64,000 bases of DNA from Dictyobacter kobayashii (GTDB lineage: Bacteria; Chloroflexota; Ktedonobacteria; Ktedonobacterales; Ktedonobacteraceae). The position numbers were made by a program, and so were the translations under genes. Where the stretch lies: the NCBI RefSeq assembly GCF_003967555.1, contig NZ_BIFS01000002.1, forward strand, positions 2,666,001-2,730,000, in the 5' to 3' direction. The notes below the pieces were generated by a model that was not told the origin of the DNA, made no database searches, and saw only the letters and a program-made list of their open reading frames with translations. Positions within the stretch are counted from its first letter, which is position 1. Each line of letters opens with the position of its first letter. This document shows, piece after piece, positions 28,862-37,152 of this stretch.

Positions 28862-29006
28862 AACCGGTTATTTTTCATAATGGTAAAAGCTGCATTCTGT
28901 GATAATCAGGCTGACAAGGCTTGACAAATGACACAATTGTTCTTATTCTTAGAAAGAGATAGAAATTCCGGATAATTATTGGCATTGTAGTCATTAAAAA
29001 CCGGTT
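28862..29006 (+). promoter_or_regulatory. Promoter of the cellulase gene flanked by AACCGGTT palindromes
   Basis: -35 TTGACA (28921-28926), 17-nt spacer, -10 TATTCT (28944-28949). AACCGGTT occurs at 28862-28869 and 28999-29006 on either side, suggesting paired operator sites for sugar-responsive control (inference). Confidence 0.6.
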
Positions 29007-29123
29007 AATTTCAGAAATAAATATCTATGTGACAATGGCCGTTACTCTGAACCCATCCTGCTTAAACCTTCGTAGGGAAACGAACTTTCATTGATGATAC
29101 TTAGCAGAACAAGGAGTGTTCGC

Positions 29124-30212
29124 ATGAAACGTTGGCCCATTTCACGATTTATCTTTGCCTTAGCCCTTGTCGTGGGCGTTTTCTCGATCGGCCTCACTTC
29201 CCAGAGCGTACATGCTGCCCCTGCCCTGTCAACGATCACCGGTCTACACGTATCTGGCAACCAGTTGCTCAATGGCAATGGTGAAAACGTACGGTTGCTG
29301 GGCGTTAACCGTTCCGGAACCGAATACAAATGTATCAATAACGCAGGGATCTTTGATGGTCCTAATGATGAGGCTTCAGTCGATGCAATGGCGAGCTGGC
29401 ATATCAATGCTGTGCGCGTGCCATTGAATGAGGATTGCTGGCTGTGGATCAATGGAGGTCAAAACGCCTATGGTGGCGATGCCTATGTACAGTCCATTAA
29501 AGATTATGTGAATCTACTGAACTCCAAAGGCCTGATCGCTATCCTGGATCTGCATTGGAGTGCACCTGGTACTGACTCGTCAACCGGTCAACAGCCAATG
29601 CCAGATGCTGATCATGCATCTGATTTCTGGTGGTCGGTTGCCAGTACTTTCAAAGACAATTCTTCTGTGATCTTCAACCTCTATAACGAGCCACATGCCG
29701 ATAGTGATGGTGGTGATTGTTGGGAGAATGGTAGCTCGGCGGCCTATACCGCTCCTTGTTCTTCGGTAGGTTTTGCCGTGGCAGGCATGCAGACCCTGGT
29801 AGGCAAAGTACGCGGAGCCGGTGCCAACAACGTAATCATGCTTGACGGTTGGGGTTACGCCAACTACATTGGTGGTGTACTGAGCAACCTGCCCAGTGAT
29901 CCACAGAATAACCTGATGATTTCAGCGCACGTCTACGATAACTCTGGTTGTAACACAACCGACTGTTTCACGCAGCAGTATGCGCCTGTAGCCCAACAAG
30001 TTCCAGTCGTCTTCGGTGAAATCGGAGAATCGGACTGCCAGCATGGTTTTATTGACTCAGTCATGAATTGGGCGGACCAGAATGGCGTTGGTTATCTGGG
30101 CTGGGCCTGGGATACCTATGATTGCGGCTCATTCCCGTCTTTAATTTCCAATTATGATGGGACCCCAACTCAATTTGGTCAGGGTTTTAAAGATCACCTG
30201 GCCTCGTTCTAA
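29124..30212 (+). CDS. Secreted glycoside hydrolase family 5 (endoglucanase-like)
   Basis: 362 aa. A Sec signal (RFIFALALVVGVFSIG, cleavage near VHA-AP) directs export. The GH5 TIM barrel shows VRVPLNEDCW, FNLYNEPHAD (acid/base Glu in NEP, about 190) and VVFGEIGESD (nucleophile Glu). No carbohydrate-binding module. AAGGAG lies 8 nt before ATG 29124. Probably cuts beta-1,4-glucan or mannan; subfamily not assignable by eye. Several Cys pairs suggest disulphides. Confidence 0.9.
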   Translation: MKRWPISRFIFALALVVGVFSIGLTSQSVHAAPALSTITGLHVSGNQLLNGNGENVRLLGVNRSGTEYKCINNAGIFDGPNDEASVDAMASWHINAVRVPLNEDCWLWINGGQNAYGGDAYVQSIKDYVNLLNSKGLIAILDLHWSAPGTDSSTGQQPMPDADHASDFWWSVASTFKDNSSVIFNLYNEPHADSDGGDCWENGSSAAYTAPCSSVGFAVAGMQTLVGKVRGAGANNVIMLDGWGYANYIGGVLSNLPSDPQNNLMISAHVYDNSGCNTTDCFTQQYAPVAQQVPVVFGEIGESDCQHGFIDSVMNWADQNGVGYLGWAWDTYDCGSFPSLISNYDGTPTQFGQGFKDHLASF

Positions 30213-30282
30213 CCTGCGGACGTGAAGTCCCTCGTTTCTTGAGAAGTCAACAGCGCAGGAAATTTTCTCGGCCAGAGTACAG

Positions 30283-30320
30283 GAAGAGACAGTATCTCAC
30301 ATTTGAGATACTGTCTCTTC
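30283..30320 (+). terminator. Terminator after the GH5 gene
   Basis: 17-bp perfect stem GAAGAGACAGTATCTCA (30283-30299) with 30304-30320, 4-nt loop. Confidence 0.8.
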
Positions 30321-30584
30321 TGGTATATACCGCTCACGAAGGGCGCAAAAAGTAAAAACCCTGAGTAATTGAAGAAAGCTATAGATGTATTGTTGAGTAA
30401 ACGTGGTTAAGTTTCAACAAATTTAGCTGATTTTATAATAGGAAAGTACCAATTTATGTGAAGTATTGTACACATAGGCGCCTATTACTGTATCCTTACA
30501 TTAAAAGAACTATAGTTAAACTATGGTTAATAGTAGAACTGCGTCATTTGTGGCGGGTTGTCATCTTTGGAAGGATTGTATTGC
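30321..30584. other. Regulatory-looking intergenic stretch before the CAP lipoprotein
   Basis: Contains the palindrome ATAGGCGCCTAT at 30474-30485 and the near-repeat CTATAGTTAAACTATGGTTAATAG around 30510-30535 (described, not a certain site). TTGTAC at about 30467 followed 17 nt later by TGTATC is a weak promoter candidate. Confidence 0.4.
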
Positions 30585-31352
30585 GTGATAAAAAAAGCAC
30601 AAAGTTTGAAATGGATTATTAGTGCAGCGCTTTTTCTGGTTCTGCTGACAGCTTGTGGAAACGCTGCAACGTCTAGCACTTCGCAGAGTGCAGGAAATGC
30701 TAGCTCCACTTCACATTCCAAGAATACAGCCAATACCGTATCTAGCAGGCGTGGGGCCACAGCTACGCCGATAGATGTGGCTTTAGCGCCAAAGCCAACA
30801 CCACATCCAACGGCTGGAACATTGCCGGCAGCCAGAAAGGCCGAGCCCCAGTCGACGCAACCACCTGTTGTACCTACAACCCTGGCGCCCCAGCCGACTC
30901 AGGCACCTGTCCAGTCAGGCGGCGGCGGTGGCAGTACTATACCGGCCGCCGCGCAGGCAGTATTTAACCTGATCAATCAGGAGCGTGCTGGCGCTGGCCT
31001 GGGCCCACTGCAATGGAGTAGCCAGCTGGTGCAGAGCGCCCATCAGCATAATATGAACATGGCTGCCGCCAATCAGCTGTCCCACCAACTACCGGGAGAA
31101 GCATATTTTGCGGACCGTGAGAAGCAGGCGGGCGTGAACTGGGTCGCGGCCGCCGAGAACATCGGTGTCGGCTATGGTGATCCCACCACTGCGGCTGTTG
31201 GCTTAAACCAGGCTATGTTTGGTGAGCAGCCACCTGATGATGGGCATCGCCGTAACATCCTCTCGACCAGTTGCACCATGGTAGGTGTCGATGTCCTGGT
31301 TGATACACAGCACAGCCGCGTCTGGCTAACCGAAGATTTCGCCGCCGTATAG
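30585..31352 (+). CDS. CAP/SCP-domain lipoprotein, GTG start
   Basis: 255 aa. GTG 30585 has GGAAGGA 9 nt upstream. Signal peptide with lipobox LLTAC (C about 22), then a Ser/Thr- then Pro-rich linker (about 25-125, QPTQAPVQ repeats), then the CAP domain: VFNLINQERAGAGLGPLQW, QSAHQHNMNMA, AAENIGVGY, and GHRRNILS. The conserved His/Glu cavity residues (SAH, AEN, GHR) are visible. Surface-anchored; bacterial CAP proteins have mostly unknown functions. Confidence 0.9.
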   Translation: MIKKAQSLKWIISAALFLVLLTACGNAATSSTSQSAGNASSTSHSKNTANTVSSRRGATATPIDVALAPKPTPHPTAGTLPAARKAEPQSTQPPVVPTTLAPQPTQAPVQSGGGGGSTIPAAAQAVFNLINQERAGAGLGPLQWSSQLVQSAHQHNMNMAAANQLSHQLPGEAYFADREKQAGVNWVAAAENIGVGYGDPTTAAVGLNQAMFGEQPPDDGHRRNILSTSCTMVGVDVLVDTQHSRVWLTEDFAAV

Positions 31353-31430
31353 CGAGCACTGCGTATTCGTGGAACATCCTATAGACATAAAGCCGCGTAT
31401 GATTGATTTTATGTGATGGCTGAAAACTGG

Positions 31431-31475
31431 AATAGCGGTGGGCCTTCTCTACAAAGGAGAAGGCCCACCGCTATT
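31431..31475 (+). terminator. Terminator after the CAP lipoprotein
   Basis: 19-bp perfect stem AATAGCGGTGGGCCTTCTC (31431-31449) with 31457-31475, then ATAATAGC. Confidence 0.85.
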
Positions 31476-31646
31476 ATAATAGCTATAAACAATATCGTTA
31501 AAAGCGCAAGAATCTGCTCAAACAGCGCAAGAATCTACCGGCTACAATGCTAAATTTAAGGTATAGTGTGATCATGGCAACGCTTGTCCGGTGAGACCGA
31601 ATAAGGTCTAGATAAATATAAATTATGTATAATGAAGGAGCGACAT

Positions 31647-32612
31647 ATGTTGCGTACTCATCTTACCACCACCTGGAACTTGCGCTATCCCATTATTGGA
31701 GCCCCGATGGCTTATGTTGGACGAGGCCGCCTGGCGCAAGCGGTCTCGCGTGCTGGAGGACTGGGAATGATTGGTATTGGAAGCAACGAGCCAGTAGAAT
31801 TCTTTGAGCGTGAAGCTGCTATTGCTCGTGGAGCTGAGCAGCTGCGTTTTGGCTTTGGATTGATGGCCTGGGCCATTGAAAAGCGGCCAGAAATGCTGCA
31901 GGCCGCGATCCAGAGCCGGCCATTTTTAATCTCGATCTCCTTTGGCTCTCTCGAGCCTTATATTGAGCTTGTACACCAGCATGGCATCTATCTGGCGACC
32001 CAGGTACACTCGCGAGCTGAGGCTGTCCAGGCGGCCCAGATGGGTGTTGATCTGATTGTTGCGCAGGGAACCGAGGCGGGCGGACACACTGGCGATGTGG
32101 GAACGCTGCCCCTCTTACAAGCGGTATTGGATGCCGTTCAAGTACCGGTCGTGGCTGCAGGAGGTATTGCTACGGCGCGCGGAGTGGCCGCCGCGCTGGC
32201 TGCTGGCGCTACAGGAGTTTGGGTAGGTACCTGTCTACTGGCCTCTCCTGAATGCGAAAACACAGAACAGGCCCGCGCGCGTATAATTCAGTCCCAGGAA
32301 ACCGATACCATACTGACACGCGTCTTTGACGTGGCCCAGGGACTGAGCTGGCCGCCGCAATATGCAGGGCGAGCCTTGCGCAATCATTACACCGATCAGT
32401 GGCATGCTAATGTAGAGGCGCTGGCTACTGATGTACAGGCCCGGCAGCAGCTGGCGGAGGCTATTAAAGAGAAAGATTATGAGCAAGCCCATATCTACGC
32501 AGGGGAAGGAGTCGGGCTGGTAAGGCAACAGCAAGCGGCCGCCACCGTAATTCAACAATTAGGTGACGGCGCTGAACAACTACTCCACGAACGGTATCGT
32601 ACATTGTTCTAA
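31647..32612 (+). CDS. Nitronate monooxygenase (2-nitropropane dioxygenase family)
   Basis: 321-aa FMN TIM-barrel enzyme oxidising alkyl nitronates such as propionate-3-nitronate. GAPMAYVGRGRLAQAVSRAGG lies at the N-terminus (beginning about residue 16), LIVAQGTEAGGHTG (about 140) supplies the FMN-phosphate and catalytic His region, and VVAAGGIATARG follows. AAGGAG precedes ATG 31647. Convergent with the LLM oxidoreductase. FabK-type enoyl reductase is the paralogous alternative. Confidence 0.9.
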   Translation: MLRTHLTTTWNLRYPIIGAPMAYVGRGRLAQAVSRAGGLGMIGIGSNEPVEFFEREAAIARGAEQLRFGFGLMAWAIEKRPEMLQAAIQSRPFLISISFGSLEPYIELVHQHGIYLATQVHSRAEAVQAAQMGVDLIVAQGTEAGGHTGDVGTLPLLQAVLDAVQVPVVAAGGIATARGVAAALAAGATGVWVGTCLLASPECENTEQARARIIQSQETDTILTRVFDVAQGLSWPPQYAGRALRNHYTDQWHANVEALATDVQARQQLAEAIKEKDYEQAHIYAGEGVGLVRQQQAAATVIQQLGDGAEQLLHERYRTLF

Positions 32613-32621
32613 TTATAATAT

Positions 32622-33580
32622 CTATGCCTGGCGCGCGAAGCGACCAAGCAGCTCCATGACCGCGCCTTCTTCATAGGCAGGGTCCTGAGCTGGATAAACG
32701 GCGATCTGTAATTCGTTAATACCTGCCTCGTACATAGAGGCAAGCCTATCTATGATGGTTTCTTCAGTACCATAAATAAACATCTCTTTGATCAGTTCGT
32801 CGGAGGGCAGTCCATCGGTTTGCAATGGGAAGCCCGCATCGGCAAATAATTTTTGATACACAGGCATCCCGAGATAGCGTCCAAGCGCCTGGTAGGCTGC
32901 CTGGCGTACCTGAGCGAAGTCGCGGCTAAAGATAACCGGTGCGCTGGCAATCAACGCTGGTGTCGGGCGGCCAGCCAGTGCCGCGCCTTCCTGCAATGCC
33001 GGTAACGCCACCGACTTCATATAGGACAGCAATCCCCAGGAGACCATCGCGCCATCTGAAATCTCGCCAGCCAGTTTAAACATGTTTTTCTGTACAGCTG
33101 CCAGCACGATTGGTGTTTTGGGGGCCGCAATATAAGGGGGAGCTGTGCCTCGACATTGAAATTGTCCCCATGGTGATGTACCTCACCGGTCCAGAGCAGG
33201 TTGCGTAGAATATTGACATATTCGCGCAGGTAATTGATCGGTTTCTGGAATGGGACCCCATACATAGACTCAACCACAAACGGATGGCTAACGCCAATGC
33301 CCAGGCGAAAACGTTGTGGGGCCAGTTCCGCCACTGTTAGTACCTGGTTAGCAAGCGTAAGTGGATGGCGTGTATATGTGACCGTAATACCTGTCCCCAG
33401 GTTTATCTGCTGTGTGTTTGCGGCTGCCACCGCCAGCGTGGTCAATGCATCCGGACCCACCGGCTCACTGGGAACCCAGGCCATTGGCACACCTGCGGCC
33501 TCTGCCTGCTGGACAGCTTGAAGCAGAGATTGGCTGGTTGGACGGAAGAGAGTAATACCGAGCGAACGGGATACTGACAT
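32622..33580 (-). CDS. LLM-class flavin-dependent (F420/FMN) oxidoreductase; one-base frameshift
   Basis: 319 aa after repair. Luciferase-like barrel: ITLFRPTSQS, LGTGITVTYTRHPLTLANQ, RFRLGIGVSHPFVVESMYG, then MFKLAGEISDGAMVSWGLL. The break lies in the GGGGG run at 33136-33140 (plus): one more base gives LPPYIAAPKTPIVLAAVQKN. AGGAG lies upstream of ATG 33580. Whether it uses F420 or FMN cannot be told; the pattern is close to F420-dependent enzymes. Confidence 0.88.
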
Positions 33581-33651
33581 CGAAATGAGGCTCCTTTTTA
33601 TGAACTATACGCCTCAATAGTACCCCGTCGCGGATTTCCAGGCAAGGGCTT

Positions 33652-35679
33652 TTAATTTTTTATTGATTGCAGATGCACTACTTGTTCATCGTTAGCGATT
33701 GAGCCAGCCGGTACCAGCGATGTCTGATGACCGTCGAGTAGTGCAGCCTGTTTGTGAGAAAGAATAGTATCCTTTGGATGGGTGGACTGCCAGACTTCCT
33801 CAATCGCCTGTGCATTCTGCTCACGGTAGACAAAGCGGCAGTCAATGTCGCGCTCGACCGCCCGGGCGTTCACGCGCCCCAGGATCTCTTTGGCCTGTAT
33901 ATCATCGATATGGGCCTCCATCAGTCTGAATGCCTCTATCTGCTCTTCTTCCTTCTGGTTGCCAAGATAGAGAAAGACAACTGGATTTGGCGCATCTGGT
34001 GCCAGGGCAGTATCGATAATCTCTTCATTCGTGGGATCATCAGTGGCCAGTACGGCCAGTACCTGGGCCGGGAAATCACTTTCGACGCCCGTGGTCAATA
34101 CAGCGACGCGACCCTTTTTCCTGGCACGTTTATAATTGACATACGCGATTATCATGCCGAGTACCGCTACAGAGCCACCAAAGGCGGTAGCCAGCGGCTT
34201 GGCCACCAGATTTGTGCCCCAGGCCAGCAGGACAAGAAGGGTTGTCAGGATGCCCAGCACGAAATTGGGGGTTGAGCGCGTCCAGGGCCCTTCAATCTCT
34301 GGTTGCTGTGATGGTACCGGCTGTCGCTTTTGCTCTGGATTATCCTCGGGCTGGATATCTTTGAGGCTCTCGATGGGATTGCTCAATTGTTGTTCGTTCT
34401 CTTGCGCATTCTCTTCCAGCGCCACCGCATGCTCAAGCTTTTGCGGATCATCAATCTTTTTACTCAGCCTGGCCCGAATCTTGCGGGCGCGCAACCGGAC
34501 AATGTCCATACTGATGCAGGTTAATGAGAAGGCGCCTAACAAACCAAAGGCGTACATATCGCCCAGCACATTGATATTGCCATGCACAACCAGCAAAACC
34601 GCGATCGGCACCAGGGTGGCCATGGCGATCGAAAAATGGGGTGTACCCCTCAGCGTATTGCGCTTCAGCAGCCATTGCGGGAAGAACTCCATATTTGAAA
34701 GAGCCATAAACACATGGTAGGAGCCGATAATGGCTGTATTGCTGGCAAAGACCAGTAGCGCGCTGGCACTGATGGCTACTTCAGTCTGCAGGAATGGACC
34801 CCCCCATTTGCCGGCCAGCAAAGATATGATCTGACTGGAAAGCACATCATTAGACGCCGCATGAGGCAGCAGGAGGGTCGATAGCATAGTCAGCAATGGG
34901 CTGGTAAGCCCGATCGTTAAGACGACCAGGAACAGGGCGCTACGTCCGACCTTGCTGCGCGGGAGCTTCATGACCGGCGATAGCTGAGAAATACTCTCCA
35001 GACCCGAGAAGGCCAGGAAGGAGCCGGCGAAACCAACCAGGATCGTCACCGGACTCATATTGTGGGTTGAGAACATTTGCGGGAAGAGAGCCAGGAACTG
35101 CATAAAGGTGAGATGGGTGAAGACCGTAAACAGGATCGCCAGGTCACTGACAAAGGCGATGATGGCCGCAACCATACTGACTTTGGCGCTCTCACTGACG
35201 CCGATCCAGTTCAATACGCCTAATAAGAGTAGGAGCAACAGGGTGATCCAGACAGTAATTGGAAAACCAATAGCTACATGCTGGGGTCCGAGCGCGGGTA
35301 TTACCACGCTCAGATAGAGTATGCCCGACAGGCAACTGATCGCGGCCGTCAGGAAATAATCCACCAGGATAAACATGCCTCCCAGGGCACCAAACCAGCG
35401 GTTGAGCGCACGGGCCGCCACCGTCACCACGCCACCACCTTGCGGAAAGCGGTAGGTTACTTCAACATACTTAAAGGTAAGCAAAATAAAGACCACCATG
35501 GTCAAAAAAACAAAGAAGCCAGATAGGGCATTGACTGTCTTATATAGGATACCGGGAACATAATAAATGGAGGTACCAATATCAGCGAACACAACGGCCC
35601 AGCAGAGCCAGGGTCCCAGTTGTCCCTTCTTTTCTTTCTGTTCGCTTGAAGCAGTAGGAGATGGTGATTGCTGAGCCAT
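33652..35679 (-). CDS. APC-family permease with cytoplasmic C-terminal domain
   Basis: 675 aa. About twelve hydrophobic segments to residue 400 beginning WAVVFADIGTSIYYVPG, the glycine-rich first helix of APC transporters; two more helices lie near 480-530. The long acidic linker (420-470) and a soluble 140-residue tail are extra. Amino acids or a cation are possible substrates. ATG 35679 has AGGAG 11 nt upstream; TTG 35685 is an equally placed alternative. Confidence 0.85.
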   Translation of the reverse strand: MAQQSPSPTASSEQKEKKGQLGPWLCWAVVFADIGTSIYYVPGILYKTVNALSGFFVFLTMVVFILLTFKYVEVTYRFPQGGGVVTVAARALNRWFGALGGMFILVDYFLTAAISCLSGILYLSVVIPALGPQHVAIGFPITVWITLLLLLLLGVLNWIGVSESAKVSMVAAIIAFVSDLAILFTVFTHLTFMQFLALFPQMFSTHNMSPVTILVGFAGSFLAFSGLESISQLSPVMKLPRSKVGRSALFLVVLTIGLTSPLLTMLSTLLLPHAASNDVLSSQIISLLAGKWGGPFLQTEVAISASALLVFASNTAIIGSYHVFMALSNMEFFPQWLLKRNTLRGTPHFSIAMATLVPIAVLLVVHGNINVLGDMYAFGLLGAFSLTCISMDIVRLRARKIRARLSKKIDDPQKLEHAVALEENAQENEQQLSNPIESLKDIQPEDNPEQKRQPVPSQQPEIEGPWTRSTPNFVLGILTTLLVLLAWGTNLVAKPLATAFGGSVAVLGMIIAYVNYKRARKKGRVAVLTTGVESDFPAQVLAVLATDDPTNEEIIDTALAPDAPNPVVFLYLGNQKEEEQIEAFRLMEAHIDDIQAKEILGRVNARAVERDIDCRFVYREQNAQAIEEVWQSTHPKDTILSHKQAALLDGHQTSLVPAGSIANDEQVVHLQSIKN

Positions 35680-35867
35680 AGACAACCGAGCTCCTTTAGG
35701 TGTTAGAATTCAGGTTTCAGATTTTTGGCAGTTTGAAAGAAGTATTTGCGTTGGGTAATGGGTGTATTTTAATCTATCTGTAGTACGGATTAAATGTTGA
35801 GTTCGCTTCGATGTGTGCTGGTGGAGATTTCTATTGCCAATAGGGAGTTGGGTATTTGTTTGTATGC

Positions 35868-35943
35868 GTGTGCTGCGCACCCGAACTAATTTTTATGGTG
35901 CAAAAGTGCGCATTGCGCACTTTTGCACCATAAAATTAGTTCG
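35868..35943. repeat. Long palindrome with GTGCGC-type motif
   Basis: CCGAACTAATTTTTATGG...GTGCGC and its complement form a stem of about 31 bp around 35911 with almost no loop; one arm has T5 against A4. GTGTGCTGCGCACCCGAAC abuts it on the left. Confidence 0.8.
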
Positions 35944-35946
35944 GGT

Positions 35947-36038
35947 GTGATTTTGCACACAAAAAATAGTGGTTGATTTTCTCTAAATTGATGAGATGTG
36001 GATTTTGTACACAAAAATAGTGGTTGATTTTCTCTAAA
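35947..36038 (+). repeat. Tandem ~53-bp duplication ahead of the tRNA-like array
   Basis: CACAAAAATAGTGGTTGATT and TTCTCTAAATTGAYGAGATG occur twice in tandem, and again at 36358-36395 before unit B. The third TTGACG serves as a -35 box. Confidence 0.75.
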
Positions 36039-36067
36039 TTGACGAGATGTGCGATTTCTACTATAGT
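36039..36067 (+). promoter_or_regulatory. Promoter of tRNA-like unit A
   Basis: -35 TTGACG (36039-36044), 17-nt spacer, -10 TATAGT (36062-36067); a short hairpin ATCGGCT/AGCCGAT follows at 36075-36089. Confidence 0.7.
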
Positions 36068-36093
36068 AAAATGCATCGGCTGAGCCGATCGAT

Positions 36094-36164
36094 GTAGATG
36101 TAGCTTAGTGGTAGAGCACCGACTCATAAGCCGGTTGGATGTGCGTTCGATTCCACCATCTAGA
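36094..36164 (+). tRNA. tRNA-like A1, anticodon CAT
   Basis: Same sequence as B1 except for two single-base losses (GG to G in the anticodon stem, CCC to CC in the T-stem). Acceptor GTAGATG/CATCTAG pairs over 6 of 7. Loop CTCATAA gives CAT (Met). No encoded CCA. Confidence 0.5.
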
Positions 36165-36171
36165 TCGTGAA

Positions 36172-36248
36172 GAGGGGTGTGGTGCAGCGTGAGCATGATA
36201 CTGTGCAAAGTATAGACATCGGGTTCAACTCCCGATTGCCTCTCACCA
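36172..36248 (+). tRNA. tRNA-like A2, anticodon uncertain
   Basis: Acceptor GAGGGGT pairs with GCCTCTC (two wobbles), followed by A and CCA. D-stem GTGC/GCAT; T-arm ATCGGG-TTCAACT-CCCGAT has 6 bp. The anticodon loop TGTGCAAA is 8 nt and lacks a proper U33, so identity (TGC or GCA) is unclear. Confidence 0.45.
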
Positions 36249-36268
36249 AATAATCTTTTTCTTATGTA

Positions 36269-36340
36269 TTGACAGGATTTTTGCTACTCACAATAATATA
36301 GTAAGCCATCGGTTGATGATGTGGATATCTCTAAAATGAT
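36269..36340 (+). other. Truncated C-type tRNA unit
   Basis: TTGACA (36269) and TATAGT (36297) are 22 nt apart instead of 17. Then GTAAGCCATCGGTT and GTGGATATC match the start of unit C, before the sequence switches to the unit B leader. This is a junction of tandem duplication. Confidence 0.6.
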
Positions 36341-36387
36341 GAGATGTCGATTTTGTACCACAAAAATAGTGGTTGATTTTCTCTAAA

Positions 36388-36416
36388 TTGACGAGATGTG
36401 CGATTTCTACTATAGT
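36388..36416 (+). promoter_or_regulatory. Promoter of tRNA-like unit B
   Basis: -35 TTGACG (36388-36393), 17-nt spacer, -10 TATAGT (36411-36416). Confidence 0.7.
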
Positions 36417-36442
36417 AAAATGCATCGGCTGAGCCGATCGAT

Positions 36443-36515
36443 GTAGATGTAGCTTAGTGGTAGAGCACCGGACTCATAAGCCGGTTGGATGTGCGTTCGA
36501 TTCCCACCATCTAGA
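36443..36515 (+). tRNA. tRNA-like B1, anticodon CAT (Met-like)
   Basis: Cloverleaf: acceptor GTAGATG/CATCTAG (6 of 7), U8 A9, D-stem GCTT/GAGC, anticodon stem CCGGA/GCCGG with one mismatch, loop CTCATAA, T-arm GTGCG-TTCGATT-CCCAC with one mismatch, discriminator A, no CCA. The anticodon arm resembles elongator tRNA-Met. Confidence 0.65.
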
Positions 36516-36522
36516 TCGTGAA

Positions 36523-36598
36523 GAGGGGTGTGGTGCAGCGTGAGCATGATACTGTGCAAAGTATAGACATCGGTTCAACTCCCGATTGCCTCTCACCA
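36523..36598 (+). tRNA. tRNA-like B2, anticodon uncertain
   Basis: Copy of A2 lacking one G in the T-stem (GGG to GG). CCA is present after the discriminator A. Same 8-nt anticodon loop. Confidence 0.42.
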
Positions 36599-36618
36599 AA
36601 TAATCTTTTTCTTATGTA

Positions 36619-36647
36619 TTGACAGGAATTCTTTGCTATAATATAGT
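36619..36647 (+). promoter_or_regulatory. Promoter of tRNA-like unit C
   Basis: -35 TTGACA (36619-36624), 17-nt spacer, -10 TATAGT (36642-36647). Confidence 0.75.
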
Positions 36648-36672
36648 AAGCCCATCGGTTTTCCCGATCGAT

Positions 36673-36744
36673 GTGGATATCGCTTAATAGATAGAGCACT
36701 TACTCTGCAGGTAAGAGATGCAGGTTCGAATCCTGACGTTCATA
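36673..36744 (+). tRNA. tRNA-like C1, anticodon TGC in standard register
   Basis: D-stem GCTT/GAGC and anticodon stem CTTAC/GTAAG are perfect, loop TCTGCAG. T-arm GCAGG-TTCGAAT-CCTGA has one mismatch. Acceptor GTGGATA/CGTTCAT pairs mostly through wobbles. Position 33 is C, not U. Ala by anticodon, low certainty. Confidence 0.5.
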
Positions 36745-36751
36745 TCGTGAA

Positions 36752-36824
36752 GAGGGGTGTGGTGCAGCGTAAGCATAGTACGGATCACGTATAAGACATC
36801 AGTTTAACTCCTGGTCACCTCTCT
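36752..36824 (+). tRNA. tRNA-like C2, anticodon uncertain
   Basis: Acceptor GAGGGGT/ACCTCTC, loop GGATCAC, T-arm ATCAG-TTTAACT-CCTGGT missing one G relative to D2. No CCA. Confidence 0.4.
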
Positions 36825-36864
36825 ATATTATATGTATATAGTTTAATGCGCTTCTGCTACTATG

Positions 36865-36893
36865 TTGACAGAAATTCCTCGCTCTATTATAGT
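36865..36893 (+). promoter_or_regulatory. Promoter of tRNA-like unit D
   Basis: -35 TTGACA (36865-36870), 17-nt spacer, -10 TATAGT (36888-36893). Confidence 0.75.
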
Positions 36894-36917
36894 AAGCCAT
36901 CGGTTAAACCGATCGAT

Positions 36918-36991
36918 ATAGATGTGGTGTAAACGGTTAACATATTTACCTCTCAAGTAAGAGATTGTAGGTTCAACTCCTGCCATCTAGA
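36918..36991 (+). tRNA. tRNA-like D1, anticodon CTC (Glu)
   Basis: The best cloverleaf of the array: acceptor ATAGATG/CATCTAG (6 of 7), U8 G9, D-stem GTGT/ACAT, anticodon stem TTTAC/GTAAG, loop CTCTCAA with U33, variable AGATT, T-arm GTAGG-TTCAACT-CCTGC. No encoded CCA. Confidence 0.65.
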
Positions 36992-36998
36992 TCGTGAA

Positions 36999-37071
36999 GA
37001 GGGGTGTGGTGCAGCGTAAGCATGGTACGGATCACGTATAAGACACCAGGTTTGACTCCTGGTCACCTCTC
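36999..37071 (+). tRNA. tRNA-like D2, anticodon uncertain (ATC in standard register)
   Basis: Acceptor GAGGGGT/ACCTCTC is complete. D-stem GTGC/GCAT with a D-loop lacking GG. Anticodon loop GGATCAC lacks U33. T-arm ACCAGG-TTTGACT-CCTGGT has 6 bp. No CCA; a T8 run follows at 37073-37080, which probably ends transcription of the array. Confidence 0.45.
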
Positions 37072-37152
37072 GTTTTTTTTGGGTTGCTTGATAGGTTGTT
37101 TCTGTTCTCGTTGATACTCTGCAATGTACAGCAGTAGAGAGATAGATCGAGT

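Noticed and set aside
35936..36208. 90-aa minus-strand frame across the tRNA-like region
   Set aside because: Made of the duplicated leader; the promoter and tRNA folds on plus explain it better.
36172..37071. The partner RNAs as tmRNA or Y-RNA pieces
   Set aside because: Too short, no tag-peptide frame, and no recognisable Y-RNA core; kept as tRNA-like.
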